The notes: a model not told the origin generated them from the letters alone. Positions 17,025 to 26,746 are shown, counted from the stretch's first letter. The stretch is DNA of 64,000 nucleotides from Microscillaceae bacterium (GCA_003483885.1 DMXI01000470.1:1-64000); one strand, 5' to 3'. A program made the numbers and translations.

Positions 17025-19145
17025 TTATTTGATTTTTTTTAAGACCACCCTTTCATTGTATTTAATATCGGTTTTATGGTTGTCAGGGTAAGGTTTGAGA
17101 ATAGTACGTAATTGATAAATTTCTTTGTCTTCAAGACCTTGTACTTTTGCTCTTGATATTACATGTTTAGGTTCATCTGATCCAATCAAAGGTAAATATG
17201 GGTGGCTTTGATACACTCCTAGTCCATAAGTGCTCCATTTCTTTGTTTCTTTGTGCTTTGAAAGACCATTAATAGTGGCTATTCCAGTTAAAGCTGGAAT
17301 AATAAAAGATACTTTAAGGGTATTGTCGTAATGTGTATAAAAGTAATCTTCATGAGGTACATGTATAAGCATCTTTTTCTTTTGACTTACTGGTAATCTT
17401 TCCAGACTATCCAATACCCTGGCAAAAATAAACTCTCGTTTATAAAGCATTTTCTGTTGCATTTGTTTATTGGGTAATCCCTCAAGACCAGCTAGAGTTT
17501 TCATTTTATCTCTTTGTTCCTGAGTCTTTGTAAGCGCTTTCTTATAATCTCTATTAGAATTATCTATCATCATAAGAAAAAAAGGAATTAAAAAGATAAT
17601 GATCAGAAACCCACGAGTAATTACAGGGGTATGAGCAAAGCGCTCTACTAACATGGGTGACATACATAGCAAAAGTAGAATGCTTAACTTTTGAGTAATA
17701 CTTGAGAAATAAATAGCGCTACCTCCTTCTACTACTAACCACAAGAGTGGTAAAAGTCCCAGAAATGCAAAAAGAATTAATGTTTCTATTGGAATAACTT
17801 GTCTTGTTTTTATTAGTTTTAGTAAAGATGTTTTGGGGTTTGTTTTTTCTATTTCATAAAAATAACTAATCAAGAATAAAAAAAGCGTGATGTAGTGTAT
17901 GGGAACTTGATAATACCAAAAATCTTTATCTGAGTAAGTGTGAAAGAAGTGCATAAATTTGACTTTAAGCACTGTTTCGCCATTGCTCGTTAAGTTGAAA
18001 CATTGATAAAAAAAGAATAAACCAATAGCCCAAAATATGAGATTCTTCCATTTAAAAAACTGATCATTTCTAAATTGAATGTATGCCAATACAGGTATTA
18101 ACAACACACCAATAGATATTTTTGAGAAAAGGCAAATAATTACCAGAAATAAAAGGGTAACTTTAAAAAACCATTTTTTAAAAGGTGTGTTACCAAACTC
18201 GTGGTAATCTATCAGAACCCAAATAACGATATAGAAGAAAATAAGCCCTATTAAGAATGACTCAGAGACAATGTAACTATGCCAATAAGTAAATGAATTA
18301 AGGGTTTTCTGAGGAAGCAGCCCAATATGAGCTACCATAAAAATCGCCCAAAAACAGATACCTACTTTTGTGGTAATATTAAGATCAAGTATTTGCTTTT
18401 TAAAAAAGTTATAAAGCTTTAGAGTCAGGTGCAAAACTACTTTAAAATAAAGCGGAAGGAATAAAAATGGATACAAGTAATTATAAATTTTTACTAAGGA
18501 TAGTCCACTAAAAACAGAAATTCTGGCAAACAACCAATGACTTGCATAATGATAGCCTAAATAAGGAATGCCATCCAATCCATTACTTGATACACCATGA
18601 GTTTTAAACATTTGAGCAATGCTTAGATGAAATAAAGTATCTAAGTGTGCAATGCCGAAAGCTATTCTTTCCATAAACATGGGACTAACTCCTCCATAAG
18701 TAGAGTATAATTTCCCTATAATCCAATTAGAAAAAATAAACCCCAAAGGTAACATCAACAGAAGTGTACCATATGTGAGCTTTGTAAAAATGAGGTATAT
18801 ATTTAGTAAGGTACTTGCATAGCCTAAAAAGATAAAACTATAGAAAAATAACTTGCTAATTGACGCAGGTAAAAAAGATAAAACTACTATCAATAACATA
18901 TATAGTAGTAATAGATAATGAAAATGGAATACAAGTAGTTTTCTTTTAGGTACTAAATGTTTAACTACTGATAAGTTGAAGGCAAATAATGATAATCCCA
19001 GTAATTTGAACCAATCACGATAAGGAAGAAAAAAACCCTCTCTTGTATTTATGTTAAAAATGAGAATATTAAAAACAAAAATGTATACAAAAAACAGAAT
19101 GGTAAGGGTATTCCTGAACTGCAAGTTAAGTTGTTTATTTTCCAT
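17025..19145 (-). CDS. Large polytopic membrane protein, GT-C-like, paralogue 2
   Basis: A 706-residue protein with about twelve TM helices and a soluble C-terminal domain, paralogous to the 13984 protein along its length. Shared motifs are AFGIAHLDTLFHLSIAQMF, GLDGIPYLGYHYASHW and LIHVPHEDYFY near residue 580. It is predicted to be a membrane glycosyltransferase of GT-C type or a related polymer-assembly protein. Its start overlaps the end of wecE by 11 nt, so the two are translationally coupled. The coding DNA is visibly richer in A/T than that of the 13984 paralogue, which argues for separate histories rather than a recent duplication. Confidence 0.55.
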   Translation of the reverse strand: MENKQLNLQFRNTLTILFFVYIFVFNILIFNINTREGFFLPYRDWFKLLGLSLFAFNLSVVKHLVPKRKLLVFHFHYLLLLYMLLIVVLSFLPASISKLFFYSFIFLGYASTLLNIYLIFTKLTYGTLLLMLPLGFIFSNWIIGKLYSTYGGVSPMFMERIAFGIAHLDTLFHLSIAQMFKTHGVSSNGLDGIPYLGYHYASHWLFARISVFSGLSLVKIYNYLYPFLFLPLYFKVVLHLTLKLYNFFKKQILDLNITTKVGICFWAIFMVAHIGLLPQKTLNSFTYWHSYIVSESFLIGLIFFYIVIWVLIDYHEFGNTPFKKWFFKVTLLFLVIICLFSKISIGVLLIPVLAYIQFRNDQFFKWKNLIFWAIGLFFFYQCFNLTSNGETVLKVKFMHFFHTYSDKDFWYYQVPIHYITLFLFLISYFYEIEKTNPKTSLLKLIKTRQVIPIETLILFAFLGLLPLLWLVVEGGSAIYFSSITQKLSILLLLCMSPMLVERFAHTPVITRGFLIIIFLIPFFLMMIDNSNRDYKKALTKTQEQRDKMKTLAGLEGLPNKQMQQKMLYKREFIFARVLDSLERLPVSQKKKMLIHVPHEDYFYTHYDNTLKVSFIIPALTGIATINGLSKHKETKKWSTYGLGVYQSHPYLPLIGSDEPKHVISRAKVQGLEDKEIYQLRTILKPYPDNHKTDIKYNERVVLKKIK

Positions 19146-20265
19146 AAAATTTTTTGATGTTTGTGGTGACAGTTTTTTGGGTATTTGGAGTCATCTCATA
19201 ATAAAATGGTAATCTAATTAGAGTGTCAGCGAATTTATCGCAATTCGGTAAATCCCTATCATCGTGTTTAGAAAAATAATATGGAGATTTGTGTAAAGAC
19301 AAATAATGAAAAACAGCATTGATATTTACTGTTTTCAAATATTCTATCAGACGAGTTCTTTCTTCCAGACTGTTACAAACTAGATAAAACATATGTGCAT
19401 TATTAGTAGCATAGGAAGGTATATTAGGCAATTCTATAATTCCAGCATCTTGCAGAGACAATAATTCGGTATAATATAGTTGCCATATCTCTTTACGACG
19501 CTTTTGAATATCTTGCAAGTTTTCTAGTTGAGCGTATAAAAACGCCGCAATGATATCGGAAGGTAAAAAAGAGGACCCAAGGTCTACCCAACCATATTTA
19601 TCAATTTCTCCCCTAAAAAAAGCAGAGCGGTTAGTACCTTTTTCTCTAATAATTTCAGCTCGTTGAACGAAACGATCATCGTTGATGATTAACATCCCCC
19701 CTTCTCCTGAAATAATATTTTTTGTTTCGTGGAATGAAAATGCGCCTAAATGGCCAATACTTCCCAATGGTTTGCCTTTATAGAAACTATCAATGGCTTG
19801 TGCAGCATCTTCTACCAAAAATAAATTATGTTTATTTGCCAGTGCCATTAAAGCATCCATATCGCAGGCTACCCCTGCATAGTGTACTACAACAATCGCT
19901 TTAGTTCGAGGAGTAATTAATGCTTCAATTTTATTTGCATCTATATTAGGAGTCTGATCTTCCGAATCAGCAAATACAATCTTAGCCCCTCGTAATACAA
20001 AGGCATTGACACTACTCACAAAGGTATAACTTGGGGCTATTACTTCATCACCTGGTTGTATGTTAAGTAAAATAGCCGCCATTTCTAATGCATCAGTACA
20101 AGATGTCGTCAATAAACATTTTTTTAATTCATAGTTGTTTTCAAAAAACTGATGACATTTTTTAGTAAAAGTCCCATCTCCTGAGATTTTTCCCAGAGCT
20201 ACGGCCTCTCGTATGTATTGTGTTTCTTTTCCAGTAAAGTAAGGTTTGTTAAAAGGAATTTTCAT
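19135..20265 (-). CDS. wecE: dTDP-4-keto-6-deoxyglucose aminotransferase, WecE/RffA type
   Basis: A 376-residue PLP enzyme of the DegT/DnrJ/EryC1/StrS family. The Schiff-base Lys182 lies in SFHETKNIISGEGG, Asp153 in VEDAAQA binds the pyridine nitrogen, and the N-terminal block IPFNKPYFTGKE is typical of WecE/FdtB. WecE converts dTDP-4-keto-6-deoxyglucose to dTDP-4-amino-4,6-dideoxygalactose. A WecD-like acetyltransferase in the same locus (26747) would complete dTDP-Fuc4NAc. The rmlA/rmlB genes needed upstream are not in the window. Close relatives make the Fuc3N isomer, so the exact sugar is not proven. Confidence 0.85.
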   Translation of the reverse strand: MKIPFNKPYFTGKETQYIREAVALGKISGDGTFTKKCHQFFENNYELKKCLLTTSCTDALEMAAILLNIQPGDEVIAPSYTFVSSVNAFVLRGAKIVFADSEDQTPNIDANKIEALITPRTKAIVVVHYAGVACDMDALMALANKHNLFLVEDAAQAIDSFYKGKPLGSIGHLGAFSFHETKNIISGEGGMLIINDDRFVQRAEIIREKGTNRSAFFRGEIDKYGWVDLGSSFLPSDIIAAFLYAQLENLQDIQKRRKEIWQLYYTELLSLQDAGIIELPNIPSYATNNAHMFYLVCNSLEERTRLIEYLKTVNINAVFHYLSLHKSPYYFSKHDDRDLPNCDKFADTLIRLPFYYEMTPNTQKTVTTNIKKFYGK

Positions 20266-20320
20266 TAAAATATCAAATCAAGAGGTTTATTGTAGAGAAA
20301 GTTGAGGTAGCATATTAAAT

Positions 20321-21496
20321 TTAGAAAAAACTTTTAGTGGTTACAATATGGTGCATATATACCCACCCACTCAAAACATGCCAAGTAAACGCTACTATAA
20401 GAATAAGGCTCTTATAATCATTAAAGCCCCACATTTTTATTCGGTTGTAAGCAAATGAGGCAAACACTAGGAATAATAAATAATTTACTAAGATCACCTG
20501 CCAATAAAGGTTGCCATGAGATGCATGTGACCCACTTTCGGCAAGTAACATACCTATTATAAATGCAAAGGCAAATAGCCACAACGTATACTGTAGAATG
20601 GTATTTTGCTTGATTTCTTTTTCGAAGAAAACTACACAAATAATAGGGAAAAGGAGGCTTAAATAAATATCTATTGGAATGTTTTGACTATTTAAAGCTA
20701 AAATATAAAATGGACGTATGACAATTTCTGCTTTGCTACCTGTATTATAAAGTTTTCCATAGATATTCATCTCATAAATGAGATAGTATTCTATGATTAT
20801 GGTCAAGAAAACCAAAGTTGCTATGCCAAGACCAACCCAAAACTTTTTATGCTTTATTCCATATTTGATAAGCAAAATCAAGGAAAATGCTGGGACAAAG
20901 GCAAATAAAAAGCTTGGTTTAATTAATAAATTAACAATGCTAAGTACTAGAATATATACGATGTTACTCGTTGATATTTGACTGTTTTTAATGAACTTTA
21001 TTGATTGGTGAAAAAGTAATACTACAAAAGGCATAACTGCAATGGAGGTTGAGTTATGCCATACATTACTAGCCATTTTACCTAAAAATAACCTCTCATG
21101 TGCAAAACTCTCTACCAATGGTGCTGCAAACAAAACCAAAAAAGTTATAAGTTGAAGTTCCTGTTTGGTTGCTACACTTTTTTCTTCAATATAGTTACTT
21201 TGTATCAAGCGATTGGAATACCAATATTTAAGAAAGAAGCAAATAGCGAGAATGTATATAGCAACCTCATTGAGAACCTTAACGTCAGTGCTAAAACCTG
21301 AAAAAGCATAAATACAAGCAAAGTATAAAGGAGGGATAGGAAACATTCCTGCCTTCAGGTAATTTATTGTATGAAGTGAGTGTGACTGAATGTCTGTAGC
21401 GATGTCTTTATGTATAATCTGCCAAAACATGTAAAAACTAAGCAGAAGTGACAAAACGCTAAAAATAAGTAATGAATATTTTTTCAAGTACTGCAT
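20321..21496 (-). CDS. Polytopic membrane protein, possible GT-C or polymerase-like
   Basis: A 391-residue protein with about ten hydrophobic segments across the whole length and few long loops. Residues 28-60 form a first loop with HKDIATDIQSH and IPPLYF, which could be a substrate site, and a later segment has LAESGSHASHGNLYWQ. No family signature is certain. Position between wecE (55 nt downstream) and the tailoring cassette suggests a part in glycan assembly, for example a Wzy-like polymerase or a GT-C transferase. A 281-nt AT-rich spacer separates it from the 21778 gene, so it may start a second transcript. Confidence 0.5.
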   Translation of the reverse strand: MQYLKKYSLLIFSVLSLLLSFYMFWQIIHKDIATDIQSHSLHTINYLKAGMFPIPPLYFACIYAFSGFSTDVKVLNEVAIYILAICFFLKYWYSNRLIQSNYIEEKSVATKQELQLITFLVLFAAPLVESFAHERLFLGKMASNVWHNSTSIAVMPFVVLLFHQSIKFIKNSQISTSNIVYILVLSIVNLLIKPSFLFAFVPAFSLILLIKYGIKHKKFWVGLGIATLVFLTIIIEYYLIYEMNIYGKLYNTGSKAEIVIRPFYILALNSQNIPIDIYLSLLFPIICVVFFEKEIKQNTILQYTLWLFAFAFIIGMLLAESGSHASHGNLYWQVILVNYLLFLVFASFAYNRIKMWGFNDYKSLILIVAFTWHVLSGWVYMHHIVTTKSFF

Positions 21497-21573
21497 TTTT
21501 TCTTTCTAAAATAAATAAACATTACCAGGACTCAATTTGGATAAGTTTAAATCAATGATTTGAAGCTTATTAA

Positions 21574-21581
21574 CAAAGTTA
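21574..21581 (-). promoter_or_regulatory. Candidate -7 box for the 20321-13984 unit
   Basis: The minus strand reads TAACTTTG, matching TAnnTTTG, 77 nt upstream of the 21496 ATG within an AT-rich 281-nt spacer. No -33 TTG was found at the usual spacing, so this is only a weak candidate. Confidence 0.25.
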
Positions 21582-21777
21582 CCCATATGTAAATGTGTCG
21601 TGATAATCTCTAATAATTCTCAAAATAGACGCTTGGTAATATATTTATAATAGTTGTCTGTTTTTCTTTCAGGTTTGAATTGTTAGAGCATTTATTGACG
21701 ATAATGTGTTTTTTCACAAAAAATGATTTATCTATCAATCCTTACCTTAGGGCAAAAATTATCTGCTTAACAATGAT

Positions 21778-22689
21778 TTAAGGTTGATTTTCTAAAATAG
21801 CCAACCCAAAACCATATTTTCCGTGACTATTGCCATTATAAAGCATATATAAATCATTCTGATGATTAAAAACAAAAGGATAACAAATCATTTCACTATC
21901 CCACCCATCTACTGATACATCTATACCTGATTCTGTCTCTTTTCTTTGCCAATTAACTCCGTTATCTGAAAAACTATAACCTATTCTATATTTAGTACCA
22001 GTACCACTTCTATAAGAATACCACATATGATACCCATCATCATTAATGATTACACTTGGCTTGGAAAACGCCTGAGCAACTCCAATTTCATATGGAATAG
22101 CAACTCCATGTTTTTTCCAGTTAATGGCATCATCAGATGTAGCGTATTTTATAGCATGAATCATTTCGCCATTACCTGCATCCCAAGTAATGGTACTACC
22201 ATACCACATTTTGTATATCCCTTCATGAAACATTACAAAAGGATAAGATAAGCTTACCTGATCTTCTTCATCAATGCCCATAAAAGGAGAGGCAGACAAT
22301 ACCTGGAGGTTTTGATTATTTATTAGGCGAAGTCGGCCAACATCACCTCGCCAGTGTGCGTTTTTTGGAAATTGCCAACCCATAAACAGAATATAGTGCT
22401 GGTTATTTGCTTCATAACAGTTACCAATACTAATTCCATGAGAGTAAAAAGACTCTGAGTTGCCAAATGTAATAACAGGTTCTTTAGGGTAATTTATTAC
22501 TTTATGTAAGTGAATATCAATATCTACATAACCAACTGACGATTTATTTTCAATACTCCTTCCACTATAAAAAACACGATATACATTATCTCGGAGGTGA
22601 ATAGCTAATGGGTTAGCTGCATGACTTTTTAGGTATGAATTAGCATTGTTTACTTCAAATACTTGCCCTAATTTGGTCCACTGTTGCAT
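21778..22689 (-). CDS. Glycosidase-like five-bladed propeller protein
   Basis: A 303-residue protein with repeated blade signatures typical of GH32/43/68/130-like propellers: NVYRVFYSGRS, VMFHEGIYKMWYGS, IKYATSDDAINWKKHG, GYHMWYSYRSG and YRIGYSFSDNGVNW. No signal peptide is visible, so it is probably cytoplasmic. Catalytic acids cannot be assigned with confidence; several Asp and Glu residues are present. Such proteins appear in glycan loci, sometimes as phosphorylases or without known activity. It is 2 nt after the NeuD-like gene and closes a tight five-gene cassette. Confidence 0.7.
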   Translation of the reverse strand: MQQWTKLGQVFEVNNANSYLKSHAANPLAIHLRDNVYRVFYSGRSIENKSSVGYVDIDIHLHKVINYPKEPVITFGNSESFYSHGISIGNCYEANNQHYILFMGWQFPKNAHWRGDVGRLRLINNQNLQVLSASPFMGIDEEDQVSLSYPFVMFHEGIYKMWYGSTITWDAGNGEMIHAIKYATSDDAINWKKHGVAIPYEIGVAQAFSKPSVIINDDGYHMWYSYRSGTGTKYRIGYSFSDNGVNWQRKETESGIDVSVDGWDSEMICYPFVFNHQNDLYMLYNGNSHGKYGFGLAILENQP

Positions 22690-22691
22690 AT

Positions 22692-23351
22692 TTAAAAATT
22701 TAGTTCATCACTTTTTTTGTTAAAAAGAGTAGTTTTTGCTGGCAAATATACGCCTTGCTCAACAGTGTCTTTTCCGATAATAGCACCAGCGGCTAAAAGT
22801 GTTTCTTTTTGTAAAATTACATTATTATGCAACGTAGCATTTACACCTAAAAAACAATTAGAGTGAATTTCACAATGACCAGATATTACTACGTGGGAAC
22901 TTACAAAGTTATGATCATGAATAGTTGAATGATGACCTATGTGATTACCACTCCATAGGGTGACATTACTTCCAATCTTTACAAATGGTTGAATAGTATT
23001 GTCCTCAAAAATAAAACAATTATCTCCACACTCATATTGTGACATGTATGAGCATTTACTGCTGATGTAAGAGACTAGTTGATATCCTTTATTTTTGGCT
23101 GCATTGTATTTTGCTTCCCTTATTTTATTCATCTTTGAATAACTCAAAGCCACAAACATTTGATATTCTGAAGGTGGATAAATATTTTCAATCTCTTCAA
23201 AAGGAATCACTGGTTTATCTTCAAAGCTGGTTTCCTTTAGATAATCTCTATCAACTGTAAAAGCTACCACTTCGTGATTAGTATCAATCTGAAAATAATA
23301 GTTTGCAATTTGTGCGATATCACCCGTTCCAAAAATTACTATATTTGCCAT
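22692..23351 (-). CDS. Sugar O/N-acetyltransferase, NeuD/PglD-like
   Basis: A 219-residue protein with an N-terminal Rossmann-like domain (IVIFGTGDIAQI) and a C-terminal left-handed beta-helix of hexapeptide repeats (about 100-210; VKIGSNVTLW, HCEIHSNCFLGVNATLHNNV). This is the PglD/NeuD acetyltransferase arrangement, in which acetyl-CoA binds between helix trimers and a His acts as base; a candidate is in NHIGHHSTIHDH. The substrate is probably a nucleotide- or carrier-linked amino sugar. It follows the methyltransferase by 13 nt and precedes the glycosidase-like gene by 2 nt. Confidence 0.8.
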   Translation of the reverse strand: MANIVIFGTGDIAQIANYYFQIDTNHEVVAFTVDRDYLKETSFEDKPVIPFEEIENIYPPSEYQMFVALSYSKMNKIREAKYNAAKNKGYQLVSYISSKCSYMSQYECGDNCFIFEDNTIQPFVKIGSNVTLWSGNHIGHHSTIHDHNFVSSHVVISGHCEIHSNCFLGVNATLHNNVILQKETLLAAGAIIGKDTVEQGVYLPAKTTLFNKKSDELNF

Positions 23352-23364
23352 AAATTGAGTTTTA

Positions 23365-24000
23365 TTACAGTTTTTTTACCAAGATTGTAAATTCATAAAG
23401 AGGATAATCATGTAATACTGCTACATACTTGGAGAAATTCTTTTTACAATAATCGAAAAAAAAGAATGGTTCAGCATAATATAAATTGTCACGCATATAT
23501 TCCTTATCAGAATAACTAGTGAGCATATTAAATGCAAAACCTTTTGTGGCCAAAGAGTTGAATTGTTGAAGAGTATCTAAAATATAAGCTTGCCAATCTT
23601 GGTTTGAGTGATTAAGCTTAACATTAAAAATTCCACTCGCTATAACATAATCGACTTTTGTAGAAGCAGGGTTGATTTGAGTAAACCATTGCGTAGAACT
23701 GTCATTACCATAAATTTCTTTTGCTTTAGAAATCATTTCTTCTGAAATATCATATCCGTGAAAAGAAAAGTTTTCAGGAAATTTATTTTTTAGATAAGCA
23801 TACATAGAACCATAACCACAACCATAATCAAGAATTGAAAACTCTTGATTTGGAGAGTTTATAATGCTGGCCAATTGATTAAATCTTGTTTCTTGTGATT
23901 CAATCGAGTTCCAATCTACACCTTTAGGGGTTGCTCCAAAAGTTTGTAGTTTGTCAGTATAGTATTTATTTACATCCTCAACTATCTTGTCTTTGTCCAT
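23365..24000 (-). CDS. Class I SAM-dependent methyltransferase
   Basis: A 211-residue protein with methyltransferase motif I at residues 56-66 (ILDYGCGYGSM), an acidic motif II loop in FHGYDISEEMI, and the motif IV-like VDYVIASGIFNV. The N-terminal helix VNKYYTDKLQTFG is typical of small class I methyltransferases. The substrate is unknown; the neighbours (WbqC, NeuD-like, PhyH) suggest methylation of a sugar or a lipid-linked intermediate. It is 4 nt downstream of the WbqC gene. Confidence 0.85.
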   Translation of the reverse strand: MDKDKIVEDVNKYYTDKLQTFGATPKGVDWNSIESQETRFNQLASIINSPNQEFSILDYGCGYGSMYAYLKNKFPENFSFHGYDISEEMISKAKEIYGNDSSTQWFTQINPASTKVDYVIASGIFNVKLNHSNQDWQAYILDTLQQFNSLATKGFAFNMLTSYSDKEYMRDNLYYAEPFFFFDYCKKNFSKYVAVLHDYPLYEFTILVKKL

Positions 24001-24004
24001 CTTT

Positions 24005-24700
24005 TCAAAAGTTTTTCATATAGTTTGTAACTGCTGAGCCTACATTTAATATTAAATCTAATATAGTAACTCCGTGTACAAATGGGGAAAATAATTGAGG
24101 GTACTCTTTGTAACCTGAGTAATCTAAATAATGAACTTTAATCCCTTCTTGTTCAAAAAGTGATTCATCCATGTAATCCTTTGCAGCAGGTCCAGTATAA
24201 TAATCGGTTCCTCCAATTTGCTTACATAAATCTACCAAACGTTCAGTCTTGCCTTCTACTAATGTAAAATCTGATGAGAACCGTATTGGGGTTTCAATCC
24301 CCAATATTTGATTAATACCTTTTAGAAAACGATAATTAATTAAACTTAAATACTCCTCTTCACAATTCAAATATAGGTCTTCCAAAATATCATGATACTC
24401 TTTTATAAAGGGGGACTTGGCATAATTCACTTGGATACTTCGCCAATGTTTTTGCTTCCACTTGTTTTCACTTACTTTGGTATCCTTAATTGCTTGAAAG
24501 TACTTTCCTTTTACCTCTACTGGAATACTCAACCATTGTGTGCCTTGAGGAGTTTTAATTTGATTTCGATTTCGCCAGTCTCTTTTAGTATATTGCATAT
24601 CATCATACAATATTACTTCATCTGCTAATTGAAATGAATCAAAATATCCTTTCCAAGGAATATAGTTTGACTGGGTAATGATTACCTTTTTTTTACTCAT
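24005..24700 (-). CDS. WbqC-family protein
   Basis: A 231-residue protein with the WbqC family N terminus (KVIITQSNYIPWKGYFDSF, LADEVILYDDMQYTKRDWRNRN) and the later GPAAKDYMDESLF and YKEYPQLFSPF blocks. WbqC proteins are common in O-antigen and capsule loci and are often found with methyltransferases and aminotransferases; their reaction is not established. The length fits the family. It lies 1 nt after the PhyH gene and 4 nt before the methyltransferase. Confidence 0.85.
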   Translation of the reverse strand: MSKKKVIITQSNYIPWKGYFDSFQLADEVILYDDMQYTKRDWRNRNQIKTPQGTQWLSIPVEVKGKYFQAIKDTKVSENKWKQKHWRSIQVNYAKSPFIKEYHDILEDLYLNCEEEYLSLINYRFLKGINQILGIETPIRFSSDFTLVEGKTERLVDLCKQIGGTDYYTGPAAKDYMDESLFEQEGIKVHYLDYSGYKEYPQLFSPFVHGVTILDLILNVGSAVTNYMKNF

Positions 24701-24701
24701 T

Positions 24702-25505
24702 TTAGGTTAGTTTATTTAGCCTTTTGGTTCGGTAGTCATCTACACTTGTTGGAGTTTGATATGGTACACCCAGTATTTTGGCCACTTTAGGGTCTAAGTG
24801 TTCCATTGTAGAGCAATAACTAGCCAAATCTATTTGTTGCTTTAAAATAGGTACAACAAACATATTGTTGATTCCATATCTAACATTGTCTGATAGATTT
24901 ACACCTGCTCTATGATAAATCATACTGTCAAAAAAGATGATGGAACCCTTGGGGGCATTAACTTGTAATTGATTATCTTCAATAAATTTGGAATTAGGGA
25001 AATAATCAATTTGATGTGAATGCGGGAGTACAATAGTTGCCCCATTAGACTCATTAAAATCAGTTATACAGAAAAAAGCATTAAAACCTAAAGGTTTGCT
25101 TATCACCCAATCTTGATAAGGTAAATCACGATGCCAAGATGTTTGGTGATGTTTACGTTGAGGACGATTGATAATGCCATTTTGTAGGTGCAAATGAAAT
25201 ACATTTCCAAGATATTTACTGGTAAGTTCCAGTACTAAATCGTGCATGAAAATTTTGAAAAATGTTTGATCATATAAAAAAGGCATCCTTACCATATCCA
25301 ATTCCTTGATTTTAGCCAAGTTCTCTTTACCGAAGCTATCTTCCTGAGTTTGGTAAACTTGATCTAAAAGGCTTGCAATTTTATCACAAAACTCTTCTTC
25401 AATGATAGCTTCTTCAATGGAAAAGCCATTAATTCTTAGGTTTTCAAGATGACTATCTATTTTATTGTTCGTTTGTCTCTGATTTCTAATTCCATAACTT
25501 TCCAT
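24702..25505 (-). CDS. Phytanoyl-CoA dioxygenase family (PhyH) oxygenase
   Basis: A 267-residue Fe(II)/2-oxoglutarate dioxygenase. The metal facial triad is His125 and Asp127 (WHRD) with a distal His198 (IYHRAG), and Arg209 can bind 2-oxoglutarate. It would hydroxylate or oxidise a substrate in the cytoplasm; within a glycan locus the substrate may be a lipid tail or a sugar-linked group. It is the first gene of a five-gene block with gaps of 1, 4, 13 and 2 nt. A 120-nt spacer separates it from the GT2 gene upstream. Confidence 0.8.
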   Translation of the reverse strand: MESYGIRNQRQTNNKIDSHLENLRINGFSIEEAIIEEEFCDKIASLLDQVYQTQEDSFGKENLAKIKELDMVRMPFLYDQTFFKIFMHDLVLELTSKYLGNVFHLHLQNGIINRPQRKHHQTSWHRDLPYQDWVISKPLGFNAFFCITDFNESNGATIVLPHSHQIDYFPNSKFIEDNQLQVNAPKGSIIFFDSMIYHRAGVNLSDNVRYGINNMFVVPILKQQIDLASYCSTMEHLDPKVAKILGVPYQTPTSVDDYRTKRLNKLT

Positions 25506-25625
25506 AATAATTATTTTTTAGTAGGACAATAGTTTTTTTATGCTATATGTAAATCCAGAGAGTAGAGATCAAATGTATAAGTCTAGCCCTAAATCAACAA
25601 TAAATTTATGCATAAATAGTAGCAA

Positions 25626-26582
25626 TTAATTTATATCATCTGTCATGTTTAATGCTTTATCTACTATAAACAATGGTCTTTGCTTAGTTTGCTCAAAGAT
25701 TTTTCCAATGTAGATGGCACTTATGCCTATACTCGTAATAACCAAACCAGAAGTGAAAAGTACCAATACGGCCAAACTTGCCCAACCACTTTGAAAAGAG
25801 GCAATAAATGATCTGATAACAATATAGATACCAGCCAGGATAGAAATTGCTGATAAAATAAACCCCAAAACTATTGTGATACGTAATAATTTATCTGATT
25901 GAGAAGTAATACCATCAATAGCATGATTGACAAGTTTCTTGAAATTGTATGAGCTTTTACCTTCATGTCTTTCTTTGTGTTCTACATTAATGTATCCAGA
26001 TTCAAAGCCAAGCCATCTCAAAGCCATTAAATAATGTCTTCTGTAGTCTTTGTAATCTTTAAATGCATCTACAACTTTACGAGATATAATGCTAAAAGAC
26101 CCTATATCTTTTGAGCTTGAGCGAGATTTGTTATCTACTAACCAATTAAAAAAAAGATTAAACCAATATGCTGTGATATTTTTGAATAATGAGTGTTTAC
26201 GTTTTTCTTTAACTGTGTATACAATATCATACCCTTGTTTTGCTTTTGCAAATAGTTGAGAAATATAGATCGGATCATCTTGCAAATCACAATCCATAAC
26301 AATAACCCATTGACCATCAGCATTTTCAAGTCCAGCTGTAATAGCATAATGTTGACCAAAGTTCCGACTAAACTTGATTCCTTTGACTCTTTTTTCCTTG
26401 GTACAGTTTCGCTCTATTGCCTCCCAGGAATTGTCTGGACTTCCATCCTCAACCAAAATAATTTCAAAGTTTTCAGTTATTTTACTTACTTCCTTTATAA
26501 TACGTTCAACCAATAAATCTACGATCTTTTCAGCACCATAAACAGGACTCACTATAGATATTAAAGGGGTATTTTTTTCCAT
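25626..26582 (-). CDS. GT2 polyprenyl-phosphate glycosyltransferase, ArnC/GtrB-like (copy 2)
   Basis: A 318-residue enzyme. The N-terminal GT-A domain (about 1-230) has ISIVSPVY, the nucleotide-sugar motif VEDGSPDNSW, the metal-binding region MDCDLQDDP and SRNFGQHYAITAG. Two C-terminal TM helices (about 232-300) follow. This is the DPM1/GtrB/ArnC plan: transfer of a sugar from a nucleotide to undecaprenyl phosphate on the inner leaflet. Its N-terminal half is very similar to the 27457 enzyme while the C-terminal part differs. A 120-nt gap precedes PhyH, so it may be co-transcribed with the cassette. Confidence 0.85.
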   Translation of the reverse strand: MEKNTPLISIVSPVYGAEKIVDLLVERIIKEVSKITENFEIILVEDGSPDNSWEAIERNCTKEKRVKGIKFSRNFGQHYAITAGLENADGQWVIVMDCDLQDDPIYISQLFAKAKQGYDIVYTVKEKRKHSLFKNITAYWFNLFFNWLVDNKSRSSSKDIGSFSIISRKVVDAFKDYKDYRRHYLMALRWLGFESGYINVEHKERHEGKSSYNFKKLVNHAIDGITSQSDKLLRITIVLGFILSAISILAGIYIVIRSFIASFQSGWASLAVLVLFTSGLVITSIGISAIYIGKIFEQTKQRPLFIVDKALNMTDDIN

Positions 26583-26746
26583 AATGGCGCAAAAATAATC
26601 AATGCTTTATATTTAACAATACTTTCGCTCAAGTAATCCTTGGGACTTAATTTCGACTTTTAACATTACCGAATTAAAATAACCGAGAAAGCATGTGTAT
26701 GAATATACCAAACGAGGAATAAGTGATTTTTAGAGAGGCAAAATAT

